Source: Chimonanthus salicifolius (taxonomy: Eukaryota > Streptophyta > Magnoliopsida > Laurales > Calycanthaceae). From it: a DNA stretch of 64,000 bases. Both the position numbers and the translations under genes were made by a program. This document shows positions 46,651-60,600 of the stretch, in pieces. Location of the stretch: positions 3,410,001 through 3,474,000 of the forward strand of contig CM023540.1 in NCBI GenBank assembly GCA_013350335.1, written 5' to 3'. The notes beneath the pieces are model-generated. The model was not told the origin of the DNA, made no database searches, and worked only from the letters and a program-made list of their open reading frames with translations. Within the stretch, counting starts at the first letter, position 1; every line of letters begins with the position of its first letter.

Positions 46651-49600
46651 GATTTGGATAAATTGCCATGTGCATGGAGAGGATTAAAAATAAAGATTAC
46701 TATGGTCGTGTGGATATATTTTCATGGAAGAGATTGATGGAAGATATGATGGAAAGATTTTAGGAGTTGCATGGCTATGTATGGGATATTACTTGGCCGA
46801 TTATGAGATATTTAATCCATGTGATATGCATATAAGATCTCTTTAAAGAAGGTCTTTCTTGATTAAAAACGGCGTAAGGGAAGTGTTATCTTAGTACCTT
46901 CTAAATTGGGATCAATGGGAGATTAAGTAAGGCAATGGCTAAAAGGAAGCGAGGGGCGCATGGCACCTTCCAAAGTGGGAAATAAAGGGGCGCATGGCTC
47001 TTGCTAATCTTAGAGAGACAAAGGAGCACACGGCAATGGTTAATTTAAGGGGTCTTGTTATTTTCTAAGATAGGACAATTAGATTAATAAAAGAAAAGAA
47101 GAGAAGGGCTCACGGCAATTACAATTTTAGCACCTTCTAAGATTGACTAATTGGAGGTTTAATAAAAGAAAGGAAGAGGGGCGCAAGTCATTGTCTAAAT
47201 ATGGAACCAAGTGGAGTTTCTATAAGACAAGGGTAGTGCACATGGCAATGGCTATTTCAACAAGGGAGAGAGGTGCACAAGATAAAGGGCTCACGGCATT
47301 GTAATCTTAGCACCTTCTAAGATTGGTCGATTGGAGATCAATAAAGGAGAAGCAAGCACAAGGGGCTCATGACATTGTCTAAGTTTAGACTTTGTGGAGT
47401 TTTAAAAGACAAGAAAGAGAGGCACACGGCATTCATGTTCAAAGAGAGGTAGCAGCAAAACAAAGTGGCACACAACATACACAAAAGAGGCTAAGGGAAG
47501 AAGAAGTTGGAAGAGCAAGAATCAACCAAAGCGAAGGAAAACTGAAGGAGTCGCGGAACTGATAAGTGGTTGTTATTTTGTTTAAAATAAGGAACCATAG
47601 GGTTCGACCATGGTGCTTGGCCGAACCCCATGATTGAAGAATATATATAATTTATGGAAAACCATGGGAGTTGGTTAATAAATTTATATGATTTATGGGT
47701 TTTTGGAGGTTGAACTCCATGGAAGTTTATTGGTTATTTTATGGGATGAAAATCATTGAGTAATTATATGGTTTTAGATCCATGGAAAGACAAATTAATG
47801 GAAAGAAAGAACCATAGGGTTCGGCCATAGTGCATGGCCGAATCCCATGGAAGGGTTTTTGGTGATTTTAATGGAGGAAAATGGGTCATATTTTTATGGA
47901 TGATGATTGGTAAATTTAATTTGATCTATGGGTTGGAAAACCATGGAAGGACATTGTTTGGGTTTAATGGATTTCAAAAGGATTTAAATGGAATTATGTT
48001 AATGCAATTGGATCATTAAATTAATGGAAGCATGAAGCATAGGGTTCGGCCACAATGCATGGCTGAACCCCATGTAAGAATATTGGTTTAATGTATGGAT
48101 TTAAAATGGTAGTTAAATGGTTCAAGAGGAAATTAAAGGACCATAGGGTTCGGCCATGGTGTATGGCCGAACCCCATGGAGTTGTAATGGTATTTTTTTA
48201 ATGTATGATAATTATTTTTGGAAGGAAGAGATTAAATGGAAAGTTTCTAATTTGTAGGAGGATTATGAACCATAGGGTTCGGCCGAACCCCATGGAGTTG
48301 TTTTGGTATTTTGATATATGATTAATTGATTAGAATGGAAAGATGGTTATTAAATTTAGTAAGTTGCTAATTAAGGAAGGATGCATGCTAAATTGGGAAA
48401 CTATCTAAATATGGAAGGAACCTTGAATCATGATTTAATTATGGAAGGTGGAGATTAAATAGGAAGGTTTCTAATTATGGAAGGGTGGATGATAAATTTG
48501 GAAACCTTGATTTATGGATTTTCTAATAATGGTTGCAATGAAAATAATTGGGACTTAGACATCATAAGGTTCGGCCATGGTGCTTGGCCGAACCACATGA
48601 ATCAATTTGAATGGATTTTATGGACATAATATGGTATATGGCCGAATCCCATGAGGTTTCTTTTATAGACTTATTTGGATTAATGGGTTAATTACTAGCC
48701 TAAGTATATTGTAAATAAGAATAGTGGATTATATTAGCCATGGATGGCAATCTTGTAAATATATGAAAATAAGGAAGGTAAATGGCTATGGATATGCATA
48801 ATGGCATTTTGGTAATTAAGTGAAAATAAGGGACCATGGGTTTGGCCATGGTGTGTGGCCAAATCCCATGGGAATTGTTTGATGAACATAGGGTTACGTA
48901 TGTTGGGTTAAATGAATGAATTGTTAATTAAAGATTAGACCAATGGCAATTTGGTAATATCGGTTGAAAATGATAAACCATGGGGATTGGTTTATGGACT
49001 TAAAATATTGTAAATCAAGTGGGACTTGGTTTTAATTGATTGTTATATTATAAGGTAACGGGACCTCACAAGGTGTCTACAATTGTGAGCGGTTACCGGA
49101 CGAAAGATGCAAGGACACGTTAGCGGTCTTTGATAGGATTCCACCTCTTTGGAACCATGGGTTTATGTACATTGCTTTTATCTTAATTTTGATGAATTTA
49201 TGTTGCAAAGGATATGTTTCAAATGGTGATTTTAAATGCTATGTTTATATGATTAAAATAGCATGTGTTGAATATGTTTCAAAATGTGATTTTTAATGCT
49301 ATGTTTATATGATAAAATAACATGTGTTTTCATTGGCATTTGCATCTCATGTATGGCATGGAAGGGATGATATGTAGCCGGGGACCCACACTCCGTCGGG
49401 GCATCCGTAAAGCACTCGTGGGGGGATACCTTGATGAGGAGAATTCCATCAAGAGGATACTGTGTGTGAAATGTAGCCGGAGATCCATCCACTCCATCGG
49501 GGCGTCCGTCAAATAATCATGGGGGATACCTTGATGTGATTTCCATCAAGAAGATTCAGGAGATTCACCACTCCATCGGGGTGTCCATAAAATAATCGTG

Positions 49601-50375
49601 GGGGATACCTTGATGAGGAGCTTTCCATCAAGAGGATATTTTGTGATGGGTGGGACTCATTGCATATGATAGCATGGCATGGCATTGAATCGGCATGATT
49701 ATGACTTTTATTATCATGCAAGGTTTCTGGTTTTTATCGGTATGATTGGATCTCTATTATCATACACTGTTTTGGATACGATGCTTTATAAGTATGGTAT
49801 GATATATTATATCTAGATTTTTTGTACTAACCATGTGTTAGCCCTAACTGGAATACCTACTAGGCGTATTGTACTAACGCCCTACTTCTACCCTAGTGGA
49901 TGATACAGGAAACAAGGAGAACGATGAATCCGAAACGGGCTAGGCATAGGAGCTTGGATGCTTTTAATTTATATTTTGTTTAAGACACTCATGGGCTTGT
50001 GTTTTGAGTATCTAGAATTCGGATTGTAATAACTTAGATGAATTTGCTATGGTTGGATATTATATTGGATAATTGCGTTATGATAATGATGATTAAGGAC
50101 TTAATGTACTTTGCTATCTGAATGGAATAGAACTGTGTTCTATTATGTTTCCGCATGTTATGATTATTATTCTGAACGTTTATATTGCTATGTGTGAACC
50201 GTTTTCTTGGACTAAGTCCATGCACACATAGGATTGGCCAGTTAAGTGTCGGACTTTAGAAGTCCGGACTTAGCTCGCGTCGTGACGTCCCGCTCTCTAT
50301 CACTTTACTATGTTATAAAAAAAAAATAGACTCTGATTTTCAGAAGAAACGAGTGAAAAAGGGTGGGGCGTTACA
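46388..50375 (+). repeat. Tekay-like solo LTR (LTR-11)
   Basis: The LTR is 3,988 bp, starts TGTAAGACCCCAG and ends GGGGCGTTACA. Flanks TTTCT (46383-46387) and CTTCT (50376-50380) fit a target duplication with one mismatch. The minus LTR it interrupts resumes at 50376. It holds about eight stem-loops (47601-48872). The donor position reads GATAAGT (47561) instead of GTAAGT, while the acceptor box TACTAAC ... CCCTAG (ending 49896) is intact. Confidence 0.88.
46567..46647. repeat. (AC)n(AT)n microsatellite
   Basis: About 18 AC units run into about 22 AT units in the U3 of LTR-11. The related LTR-5 lacks it at the same place. Confidence 0.95.
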
Positions 50376-50624
50376 CTTCTTGGATATGCACATCTTAAAT
50401 TCGACCATGCAACAATTATCCCAAGTTCATTTATTTATCTATGTTGCATTACTAATTAAATTCAACCCCATTTAATTTTATTGAAACCAATTCCAAAACC
50501 GTTGGGTCCTAATTGGGCCAATGACCCAACACATTACCCATATAAGATCCATATCTAATAATTCACAAATTAAATGGGTACTTTTCATATATATATTAAT
50601 AACTTGAAAATCCAGGCTGTTACA

Positions 50625-53548
50625 AAAAAATTGACAATTTTTTCAAATATTGACCAATTTTAATTTATTTTATTTATTTCTTATGATTAAAAATAAACAA
50701 AAAATACATTTATCAGCTGATATTTCAAAGCTGATATTGGAATTGAAATATCGGCCGATATCAATAGTATCATATCATTATTTTTCACTTGTTCAAAAAA
50801 TTAGACTATTTTTTCAAATATTGACCGATTATATTTTATTTTTATTTCTTAGGATTAAAAATAAACAAAAAATGCATATATCGGTTGATATATCCAAGTA
50901 GAGATTTTAATTGAAATATCGGCCTATATAGCAAGCATCATATTATTATTTTTCTATTGTTAAAAAAATTTTATGATTTTTTTTTCAAATATTGATGAAT
51001 TTTATTTTATTTTTTATTTCTTGTAATTAAAAATAAAGAAAAAATCCATATATCAGCTGATATTCCAAAGTTACAATTTGAATTGAAATATAGGTTGATA
51101 TCGATAAGATTACATTATTATTTTTTTGTGGCAAAAAAAAATTAGATGATTTTTTCAAATGTTGACCGATTTATTTCCGTTTTATTTCTAAGAATTAAAA
51201 ATAAAGAGAAAATACATATATCGGCCTGATATCTCCAAGCTAAGATTTAAATATAAATGTTAATCGATGTCCATAAAATCATATTACTATTTTTCTATCG
51301 TTAAAAAAATTGATGGTTTTTTCAAATATTGATCAATTTTATTTTATTTTTCTTTCTTATGATTAAAAATAAAGAAAAAACGCATATATCGGCTAAAATC
51401 TCTAAGCTGAGATCTTAATTGAAATATCAACCGATATTAATAGTATTATATTATTATTTTTCTATAGTTAAAAGATTTGACAGTTTTTTCAAATATTGAC
51501 CAATTTTATTTTATTTTTATTTCTTATGATTAAAAATAAGCAAAAAATGCATATATCGGCTGACATTTCAAAGCTGAGATTTGAATTGAAATATCGGCCG
51601 ATATTGATATGATCATATTATTATTTTTCCCTCCTTTAAAATTTAGATGGTTTTTTAGAATCTTGACCGATTTTATTTTATTTCTATTTCTTAGGATTAA
51701 TAGTAAAAAAAAAACGCATATATCAGCCGATATCACCAAGCTGAGATTAGAATTAAATATGAGCCGATATCGATAGGATCATATTCTTATTTTTCTCTTG
51801 TTAAAAAAATTATATGGTTTTTTCAAATATGTACCGATTTTATTTTATGTTTATTTCTTATGATTAAAAATAAACAAAAAAATGCATATGCCGGCTTATA
51901 TTTCAAAGTTGAGATTTGAATTGAAATATCAATTGATATCGATAAGATCAAAATTTTATTTTTCTGTCGTTAAAAAAAAATAGATGATTTTTTCAAAGAT
52001 TGACTGATTTATTTTAGTTTTATTTATAAGAATTAAAAATAAACAGAAAACACATATATTGGCTGATATCTCCAAGCTAAGATTTAAATATAAATATTGG
52101 CTGATATCTCCAAGCTAAGATTTAAATATAAATATTGGCCGATATCGATAGAATCATAATATTATTTTTCTATCGTTTTAAAATTTGATGGTTTTTTCAA
52201 ATAGTGATCGATTTTATTTGATTTTTATATCTTATGATTAAAAATAAACAAAAAATGCTTATATCGAGTAATATTTTAAAGTTGAGATTTGAATTGAAAT
52301 ATCGGTTGATATCGATAAGATCATATTATTATTTTTCTGCCGTAAAAAAAATTAGATGAGTTTTTTCAAATATTGACCGATTTCATTTTAGTTTCATTTT
52401 TAAGAATAAAAAATAACAGAAAACACATATATCGAGCGATATCTCCAAGCTAAGGTTTAAATATACATAATGGCTAATATAGATAGAATCATATTGTTAT
52501 TTTTCTACCGTTAAAAAATTTGATCGTTTTTTCAAATATTGACCAATTTCATTTTATTTTTATTTCTTATGATTAAAAATAAAAAAAAATGCATATATCG
52601 GCTGATATTTCAAAGTGAGATTTTATTTAAAATATCCGCTAAGATCGATAGTATCATATCATTATTTTCCACTCGTTCAAGAAATTAGATATTTTTTCCA
52701 AATATTGACCGATTATATATATATTTTTTTTCTTAGGATTACAATAAACAAAAAACGCATATATCGGCCGATATCTCCAAGCTGAGATTTTAATTGAAAT
52801 TTAGGCCGATATAGATAGTGTCATATTATTATTTTTCTATCGTTAAAAAATTTGATTGTGTTTTTTTAAATATTGGCCAATTTTATTTTGTTTTTTATTT
52901 CATTAGATTAAAAATAAACGAAAAATGCATATATTGGCTGATATTTCAAAGCTGAGATTTGAATAGAAATATCAGCCGATATCGATAGGATCATAATATT
53001 ATTTTTCCATCGTTAAAAAATTAGGTGGTTTTTTAGAATATTGACCGATTTTATTTTATATTTATTTCTTATGATTAAAAATAAACAAAAAACGCATATA
53101 TCGGCCGATATCTCCAAGTTGACATTTGAATTAAATATGGTCCGATATCGATATGGTCATATTGTTATTTTTCTCCCCTTAAAAAAATTAGATGGATTTT
53201 TCAAATATTTACCGATTTTATTTTATTTTTATTTCTTATGTTAAAAATAAATAAAAAATGCATATATCGGCTTATATTTCAAAGTTGAGATTTGAACTGA
53301 AATATCGGTTGATATCGAGAAGATCATATTTTTATTTTGCTGTCGTTAAAAAAAATTAGATGAATTTTTCAAATATTGCCAGATTTATTTTAGTTTTATT
53401 TCTAAGAATTAAAAATAAACAGAAAACACATATATCGGTTGATATCTCCAAGCTAAGATTTAAATATAAATATTGGGTGGTATCGGTAGAATCATATTAT
53501 TATTTTTCTATCGTTAAAAAATTTGATGGTTTTTTCAAATATCGACCG
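50625..53548. repeat. Tandem satellite, ~168-bp monomer, about 17.5 copies
   Basis: The anchor CAAATATTGAC recurs near 50644, 50815, 50986, 51156, 51323, 51490, 51657, 51824, 51994, 52198, 52367, 52533, 52699, 52867, 53035, 53202, 53370 and 53536. Steps are 166-171 bp except one of 204. Each monomer is AT-rich and has two near-palindromes of the ATATCGGCCGATAT type about 40 bp apart. Monomers alternate between a TTTCAAAG and a TCTCCAAG form. The array is bounded on both sides by the U3 ends of LTRs that point away from it. The length suits nucleosome phasing; whether it is centromeric cannot be told here. Confidence 0.93.
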
Positions 53549-53839
53549 TGTAACACCCCGGATTTTCAAGTTATTAATATATATGAAAATTACCCATTTA
53601 ATTTGTGAATTATTAAATATGGAACTTAGATGGGTAAAGTGTTGGGTCATTGCTCAATTGGGACCCAACGAATTGTGTAAATGGTTTCAATAAACTAAAT
53701 GGGCTGAATTTAATTAGTAATGCAATATTATATAAATAAGCAAATGGGATAATTGTGAATGGCTGAATATTAAATTTGCATATCCATGTTTATGCGCATA
53801 AAGATTTTAGGAATGAGATAGATTGCGTATGGCCATGTG
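53549..53839 (+). repeat. First 291 bp of a plus Tekay-like LTR (LTR-12)
   Basis: It starts TGTAACACCCCGGATTTTC against the satellite and is cut by the minus element at 53840. It resembles the U3 starts of LTR-5 and LTR-11. The rest lies right of the window. Confidence 0.75.
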
Positions 53840-56800
53840 TGTAACACCCCGCCCTTCTCGCATCGAATCAGTGTATGAGCAAGAGCGGGACGTTACGACA
53901 CGAGCTAAGTCCGAACTTCCATAGTCCGACCCTTAACTAGCCAACCCTATGTGTGTATGGACCAAGTCCAAGAAAACAGTTCACACATAACAATACGATA
54001 AACATGAGGAATAAATCATCATTGCGGAAATCATGATAACACTCCTATCCAACCATTTGATAGCAAAGTACTTAATCATTGAATCACATTATTCAATATG
54101 CAAATAACATCCAACCATAGCAAAATATCTAAGTTATTACATCCCGAATTCTGGATACTCTACATACAAGTCCATGAGTATCTTTATTCAAAACACATAA
54201 AATAAGTCATCCAAGTTCCTATGCATGGCCTTCCTTGTGTTCCCCGTTTTCCTCATTTCCTGAATCATTCATTACTGGGTAGAAGTAGGGCGTTAGAACA
54301 ACGCGCCCAGTAGGTATTCCAGTTAGGGCTAACACATGGGTTAGTACCAAAAATCCAGATATAATATATATCAAAATCAGGGTTAATAAATCATAATATA
54401 CTCATAAAACATTGAATCCAAAACAGGGTATGATAATAGAGTTCCAATCATACCGATAAAACCAAAACCTTGCATGATAATAAAATCATAATCATGTTGA
54501 ATCAATGCCATTCCATGCTATCATATACAATGAGTCCCGCCCATCGTAAACACATGGTATCCACCTGATGGAATTCTCCTCATCAAGGTATGCCCCACAG
54601 TTGCCTTACGGACATCCCGACGGAGTGTGGGCTCCAGTTACACAATATCCTCTTGATGAAATTCTCCTCATCAAGGTAATTCTCCTGGTGGGATTCTCAT
54701 CACCAAGGGAGGCCCCACAGTTGCCTTACGGACTTTCCGATGGAGTGTGGGCTCCAGTTATCTGTCATCCCTCCCATGCCATGCATGAGATGTAAATGCC
54801 AACATGCTATGCAATAAAACAAATCATAGCATTTAAAATCACATATTTGAAGCATATAATTTTGCATCACAAAACATCATAAATAAGGTAAGAACAATGT
54901 ACATAAGCCCATGGTTTCAAAGAGGTGGAATCCTACCAAAGACCGTTACGTGTCCTTGTTTCTTTCGTCGAAAAATCGATCACCGATCGCGCACCGCTTG
55001 TGAGATCCCGTTACCTTATAATATAACAATTTATCATAACAAAGTCCCACTTGATTTTCAAAATTCCAAGTCCATAAACAAACCCCATGGGGTTCGGCCA
55101 TACACCATGGCCGAACCCATGGCTTACCACTTTCACAACTATTTACGAAAATGCCATTGTTTCCGTCTTTCATTTAAATCTACCATAATTAGACCCTATA
55201 AATTTCCTTAACCAAACAAGTCCATCAAAACACAACTCATGGGGTTCGGCCATACACCAAGGCCGAACCCATGATCCTCCACTTTGGCATGTAATTACCA
55301 TTTTGCCACTAGCTTAGGTTCATGTCTTCCCATTAATTCAATCATCATATTAAATTCATATACTCCATTTCCCTTGATTTCTTAACATATAAACCTAACC
55401 CATAGAATTACTTCATGGGGTTCGGTCATGCATCATGGCCGAACCCTATGTCCAATATTTCCATAAATTTACAATAATGCCATTCATGGCTAACCTTCCA
55501 TTTTAATCAATTAAAGTCATAATACAATTGGTGGGGTTCGGCCATACACCATGGCCGAACCTCACCCTTCTTTTCCATTCTGTCAATCCAATAATCAAAC
55601 ATAACCACTTTTCCAAATTATGAACCCTCTTTCAAAAATCATCAACTATAGATTTAATTCATGGGGTTCGGCCATGTACATGGCCGAACCCATGATGTCC
55701 AATTTTTCCATTCATATTACTTCCCATAATTAAATGTTTCCAAAATAATCTCCACCCTCCCATAATCGGAAGGTTTCCATAATTAAACTCTACCTTTCCA
55801 TAAATGGAAGGTTTCCATAATTAGCAACCACCTTCCATAATTGGGAACTTTCTAAATTTAGCACACACCTTCCATAATTGGAAACTTTCTAAATTTAGCA
55901 CACACCTTCCATAATTGGATGCTTTCCAATTTTAGCAACCCCTTTCCTTAGTTAGAAGCTTTCTAATTTACCCATTCAAATCCATCTACCTTCCAAAATT
56001 ACCCCATGGGGTTCGGCCATACACCATGGCCGAACCCTATGGTTCATGATCTTTGACCATTTAGCTTAGATCCATTAAAATCAATCATCAATCCATAAAA
56101 TATTTGGTAGGGTTCGGCCATACACCATGGCCGAACCTCACCCCTTCTTTTCATTACTTTTGATCAAATTACTTAGCCATAATGCAATCATGGTTCTTCC
56201 ATTTAATCCCTTCAAATCACATCACATTTACACCAAACACTTAATTAACATTCTCCATGGTTTTCTTTCTTAAAACCAACAAATAACTCAAATCTTTCCA
56301 TGGGGTTCGGCCATGCACTAAGGCCGAACCCTATGGTTCTTTCTCTCCATTTAAATCATTAAAACTCATCTCCTATCTTCCTCCATGGGGTTCGGCCAAA
56401 CACCATGGCCGAACCCTATGGTTGTTTTTGTTTCAAAAATAAAACTATTGCATTAAGATACTAACCTCTTTTCAATTCCTTGCTCTTCTAATCTTTCTCC
56501 CTTCTTCTTAATTTTTCTCCAACCAAGAACACCTTCTTGTTGCTGCCTTTTCTTCTCTTGCTCTTTGCCGTGTGAGAGGATGAGAGATTGAGAGAGAGGA
56601 AAGTAGAATTCGGCTATGGTGTGTAAACCATGCCCCCTTGTCCTTCTCTTTTTTATATAACCTTCCCTTGGTCTTAGTTTAGAAATCCCTTAAGATAATC
56701 TCACCCCCTCCTTTGGCCGTGCGCCCATCCTTGCCTTAGATGGCAATGCCGTGTGGCCTCCTTCCTTATTTAGTGGTTGCCGACCTCCCCTCCTTAATTT

Positions 56801-57265
56801 AAAACCTTCCCTTAATTCCATCTTTATTTGGATTAACTAGTTTCCTTGGTTACCATCTTATGCGCATAACATATAAATTTAATATCTAAAATTCGGCCAT
56901 GCATAATCTTTTAATTATTTCATAGATATTAATATCTCCATACACGGCCTTGCACAATCTTATTTATACTTGAACATCTTCTTAAGATATGCAAATCCAA
57001 TTTAATTAGAAAAGTCCTTCTCTAAATATTCTAGCATATCAACTTGATATGCATATCACTTATGCGTATAAACTTGGATTTAATAATTAAAATTCGGCCA
57101 TGCACTATCCCATTTAATTTTTGATAAAAACCAATGCCACAATTTAATTAGGTCCTAATTGGGTCATGGCCCAATTCCTTATCCATATAAGATCCAATCT
57201 AAAATTCACAAGAAAAAATGATGATTTTCATATAAAATAATAATCTGAAAATCTGAGGTATTACA
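53840..57265 (-). repeat. 3' LTR of the minus element (LTR-13)
   Basis: The LTR is 3,426 bp, with ends TGTAATACCTCAG (minus, at 57265) and GGGCGGGGTGTTACA (at 53840). It has a TATA-like TTATATAAAA (about 56651), about nine stem-loops (55089-56420) and the CATGCATGAGATG box (about 54780). The U3 matches LTR-6 and LTR-7. Confidence 0.88.
54275..56465 (-). other. Intron-like segment inside LTR-13
   Basis: On the minus strand: donor GAG/GTTAGT at 56465; TTCTAAC, then CTACCCAG ending 54275; about 2.19 kb, with all nine stem-loops inside. Inference. Confidence 0.48.
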
Positions 57266-57666
57266 ATGCAACCCTTTTTTTAAAATTTTCGTCCCGAAAA
57301 TCGAGTGAAGTAGGGTTTTCAAACATTTACCCAAATAACTCAGGATGAGCCTTTCTCATTTCCGACTCGAGTTCCCATGTGGCTTCCTTAATGCCATATT
57401 GATCCCATACCTCTTTGACAAACTGGATCTCTCGGTTCCGTAATACCCTTTGTTCTGTGTCCACCACTCGAACAGGCTTCTCGAGGTATGTCACGTCGCT
57501 CTGAACCTCTATATCTTGTACGTTCAGTACGTGAGAAGGATTAGGATTATACTTTCTCAACATTGATACATGGAACATATCGTGTAAGGATGCCAACTGT
57601 GATGGGAGTGCCAATTGATAAGCCACGTCCCCCATCCGTCTTATGATAGAAAATGGTCCCACATTT
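57266..57666 (-). pseudogene. Chromovirus pol C-terminus, final part with intact chromodomain frame
   Basis: From 57662 down to about 57326 the frame is open: MGPFSIIRRMGDVAYQLALP, then VFHVSMLRKY-like MFHVSMLRKYNPNPSH, VEKP-like YLEKPVRVVDTEQRVLRNRE, and ATWELESEMRKAHPELFG. It is the best-preserved copy of this family in the window and gives the reference for the stop codons in the others. A polypurine tract (minus strand, 57266-57290) follows. Its 5' part continues at 61102 beyond the inserted solo LTR. Confidence 0.88.
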
Positions 57667-60600
57667 TGAAACGCCCGCCCCTTTTCACCGAAAATCAGAG
57701 TCTAATTTTTTTTTTTTACATAAAAGTGACAAAGGGCACGGACATCACGACGCGAGTTAAGTTCCGAGCTTCTAAAGCCCGGCCCTTAACTAGCCAACCC
57801 TACGCATGCGTGGAACATAAATCCACGAGTACGGTTCACGCGTAGAAAGTAAGCTCAGCGGAACATAAAAACAAATGCGAATGATCATAGAACTATCCTA
57901 CCAGTTTTCAGATAGCAGGGAAGAAATATCCATTTAATTACTAAAATGCCACTGGACTGCACCGTCCAAAATAAAATATACAACGTAGCGAGCCATCTAA
58001 GTTATTACATTTCCGACAAGTTAAATTATACAATTACACATTCCCCAACATAACGTAAACAAAAATAATTTGTCCGCCTCCCCAAGCTCCTAAGCTTGGC
58101 TTCCGTCTCGCCGTTCCGGTCCGCCATCTCCTGCATCGTCAGCTAGGGTAGAAGTAGGGCATTAGAACAACGCACCCAGTAGGACTCCGAGTAGGGCTAG
58201 CACATGGATTAGTAATAACAGCATGCAGATAATATTATAGAAAAACCATGCACTTTGGGCAATGTCATGCAATGGGTGTTCTATGTCATGAATCCCACCC
58301 ATCAATCTCATCCTCATCCTACAATGTCCCTTTTTCAACCATCCATAGTGTCCCAAATAAAATCCATACCATCATCGTGCTATGACCCTCTTGATGGAAA
58401 AGCCTCATCAAGATGCGGTCCACACTAGGCATCCCCCCTTGATGGAAAAACCATCATCAAGGTATACCAATACATACAACATCCCCCTTGATGGAAAACC
58501 ATCATCAAGGTATCATAATTACAAGAGTCCCCCCTTGATGGCAAAGCCTCATTAAGGTATAATAATACATATGTGAAATGTCCCCATGCTGTTTATCGGT
58601 CGCCCCGACGGAGCATGAACTCCGGTTTCATTTCATCCTTCCCCTGTCATATGCCTCCCATGCCATGCATGAGATGTAGATGCCATATGCCATGTAATAT
58701 ATGAAATTCAATAGTAATAAAACCCATCTTAAAACAATTACAAGATTACCAACTAAATCAAAGGGAAACCATCCCACAATATTTAATCCAAAACCCATCA
58801 TAAGCATTCACATAATTTCCAAAATAATTTAGAGTCATCACATGATACATAATCCAAAACTTATCTTAAAGACAACCACATGATTTCCAAAATAGATTAA
58901 AGAAAACATCACCCAAATCCATGGCTTACAAAAAGGTAGGAATCCTACCGAATACGACTCGCGTCTTTATTTCGTTTTCGTCCGACAATCCGGCTACCGA
59001 CTCGCGTACCGCTCGCGCTATCCGGTACCTTATTAAATTTCCAAATCAATCCAAGTTTTAATCATTTCCGAGCCCATAAATCATAACTTAGTGGGTTTCT
59101 TCATTTTAGCCAATAATTACCATTTGTGCCACTACCCCTTTACATAACCAATTACTCATTCATTCATGCCTATTTAAACCCAAAATTGATCCACAACCTA
59201 GGTCCTTAACTTAGGTCCATCATTGACTTACCAAAACATTAAAATTTGTCATGTAATTAATCTAACCATTACTCATTTAAATCCATTCAAACCCCATACT
59301 TAATCACATATATACCCATTGACCTTAAACCCAAACTGATTTACAATTTGGGGCATGGGTTCGGTCATACACCATGGCCGAACCCATGATGTTCCTTTCT
59401 CCATTTTTCTTGGGTCCATTGTTACATTTTAGATCCACCGATAATCCCTCCTTGAGGGTTTTAAATCATGCAACTAAACCATATTCTTAGCCCCATTTGG
59501 ATCATCACTTTTGTTCACTTGAAACCCAAAATTCATCAACACATTACCCTTTAAACCCTTCATTTAATCACCATTTCATCACCATTCCATTGCATTTTTC
59601 ATCATACAATCATTTTAAAACATTACTCCCATGCATTCATTAAAACCCTAATTCATTAATCAAAAGAACCCACATTGCTTTCCATTCTTAAAACCCTAAG
59701 CAATTTAAACCAACCACCAAATCACCCACCATGGGGTTCGGCCATGCTACATGGCCGAACCCTATGGCCCATGATTTTTTTTATTCCAATCACCCAATTC
59801 CATGCTCAATTTAATAAATTACACAATGCACATACTACATTTACTTATTTCTTTTCCCTAACCCTAATTCATCCATTTAGGGTTTCCTCCACCTTCCATT
59901 CCTTCCATTTGATAGATTTAAAATCCATAGCATAAAATTATCTATCCACCATTAATTTCACAAAAATAAATTCCAATTCTTAAACCCTAAAAATCCCAAA
60001 TTTCTTGTTTAAGAAATACTTACAATCCGTCGTCTCCTCCGATTTCCGTCACTCCCGTCGGTCTCCTTAGCCTCCTCTCTCCTTCCTCTTGATCTTTGAT
60101 AGGCCAAGACACTTGATCCATGGCGGCAATCCCCCAACCTTAGGATCGGTCAAGGTAGGGTTTAAATTGAGAGAGGGAAAGGGAGAGATGATGAGAGGGG
60201 AGGGAAAAAAACCTTAATCTTAGAGTGATTTCTCTCTAATTCTACTTATTTCTTCTCTCCTTCTCTTCTCTTCTCCTTAGTTCTCTTTTTCCCTTACTTG
60301 AACATGGGACGGCAATGGAGAATGAGAATGGAGTGAAAATGAAGAGAGCATAAAAAAATGGGAAAGAAACTCAAGACTTATCCCCATTTTTCTTTACATT
60401 AAAGACCCCACCAACCCTAAGATATTTAAAAGATCTTTTATTTGCTTTATGGTGGTGGTTTAGATAACCACCACCAAGTCCAACGTGTTTCATACTTGAG
60501 GTGGGGATGAGGTGGGTTTTCACCTCTTGGCCCCACTTTGACCACTTTCAACCACCACTTTAAATAATTTAATTATTTAATTACTTATATAATTACCTTA

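Larger units (their letters stand above)
39234..50624 (-). repeat. Minus-strand Tekay-like LTR in three pieces (LTR-8)
   Basis: The pieces are 39234-39915, 44584-46387 and 50376-50624. Outer ends are GGGCGGGGCGTTACA (minus, at 39234) and TGTAACAGCCTGG (minus, at 50624). It holds about eight stem-loops (44667-45840). Roughly 0.4-0.5 kb expected between 39915 and 44584 (CATGCATGGCATG box and flanks) is missing, so the inverted LTR pair came with a deletion. Flanks differ (GAACT against AAAAA): no target duplication. Confidence 0.75.

Noticed and set aside
50650..53608. Several 60-80 codon frames in the satellite
   Set aside because: They repeat with the 168-bp monomer (168 is a multiple of three) and have no domain.
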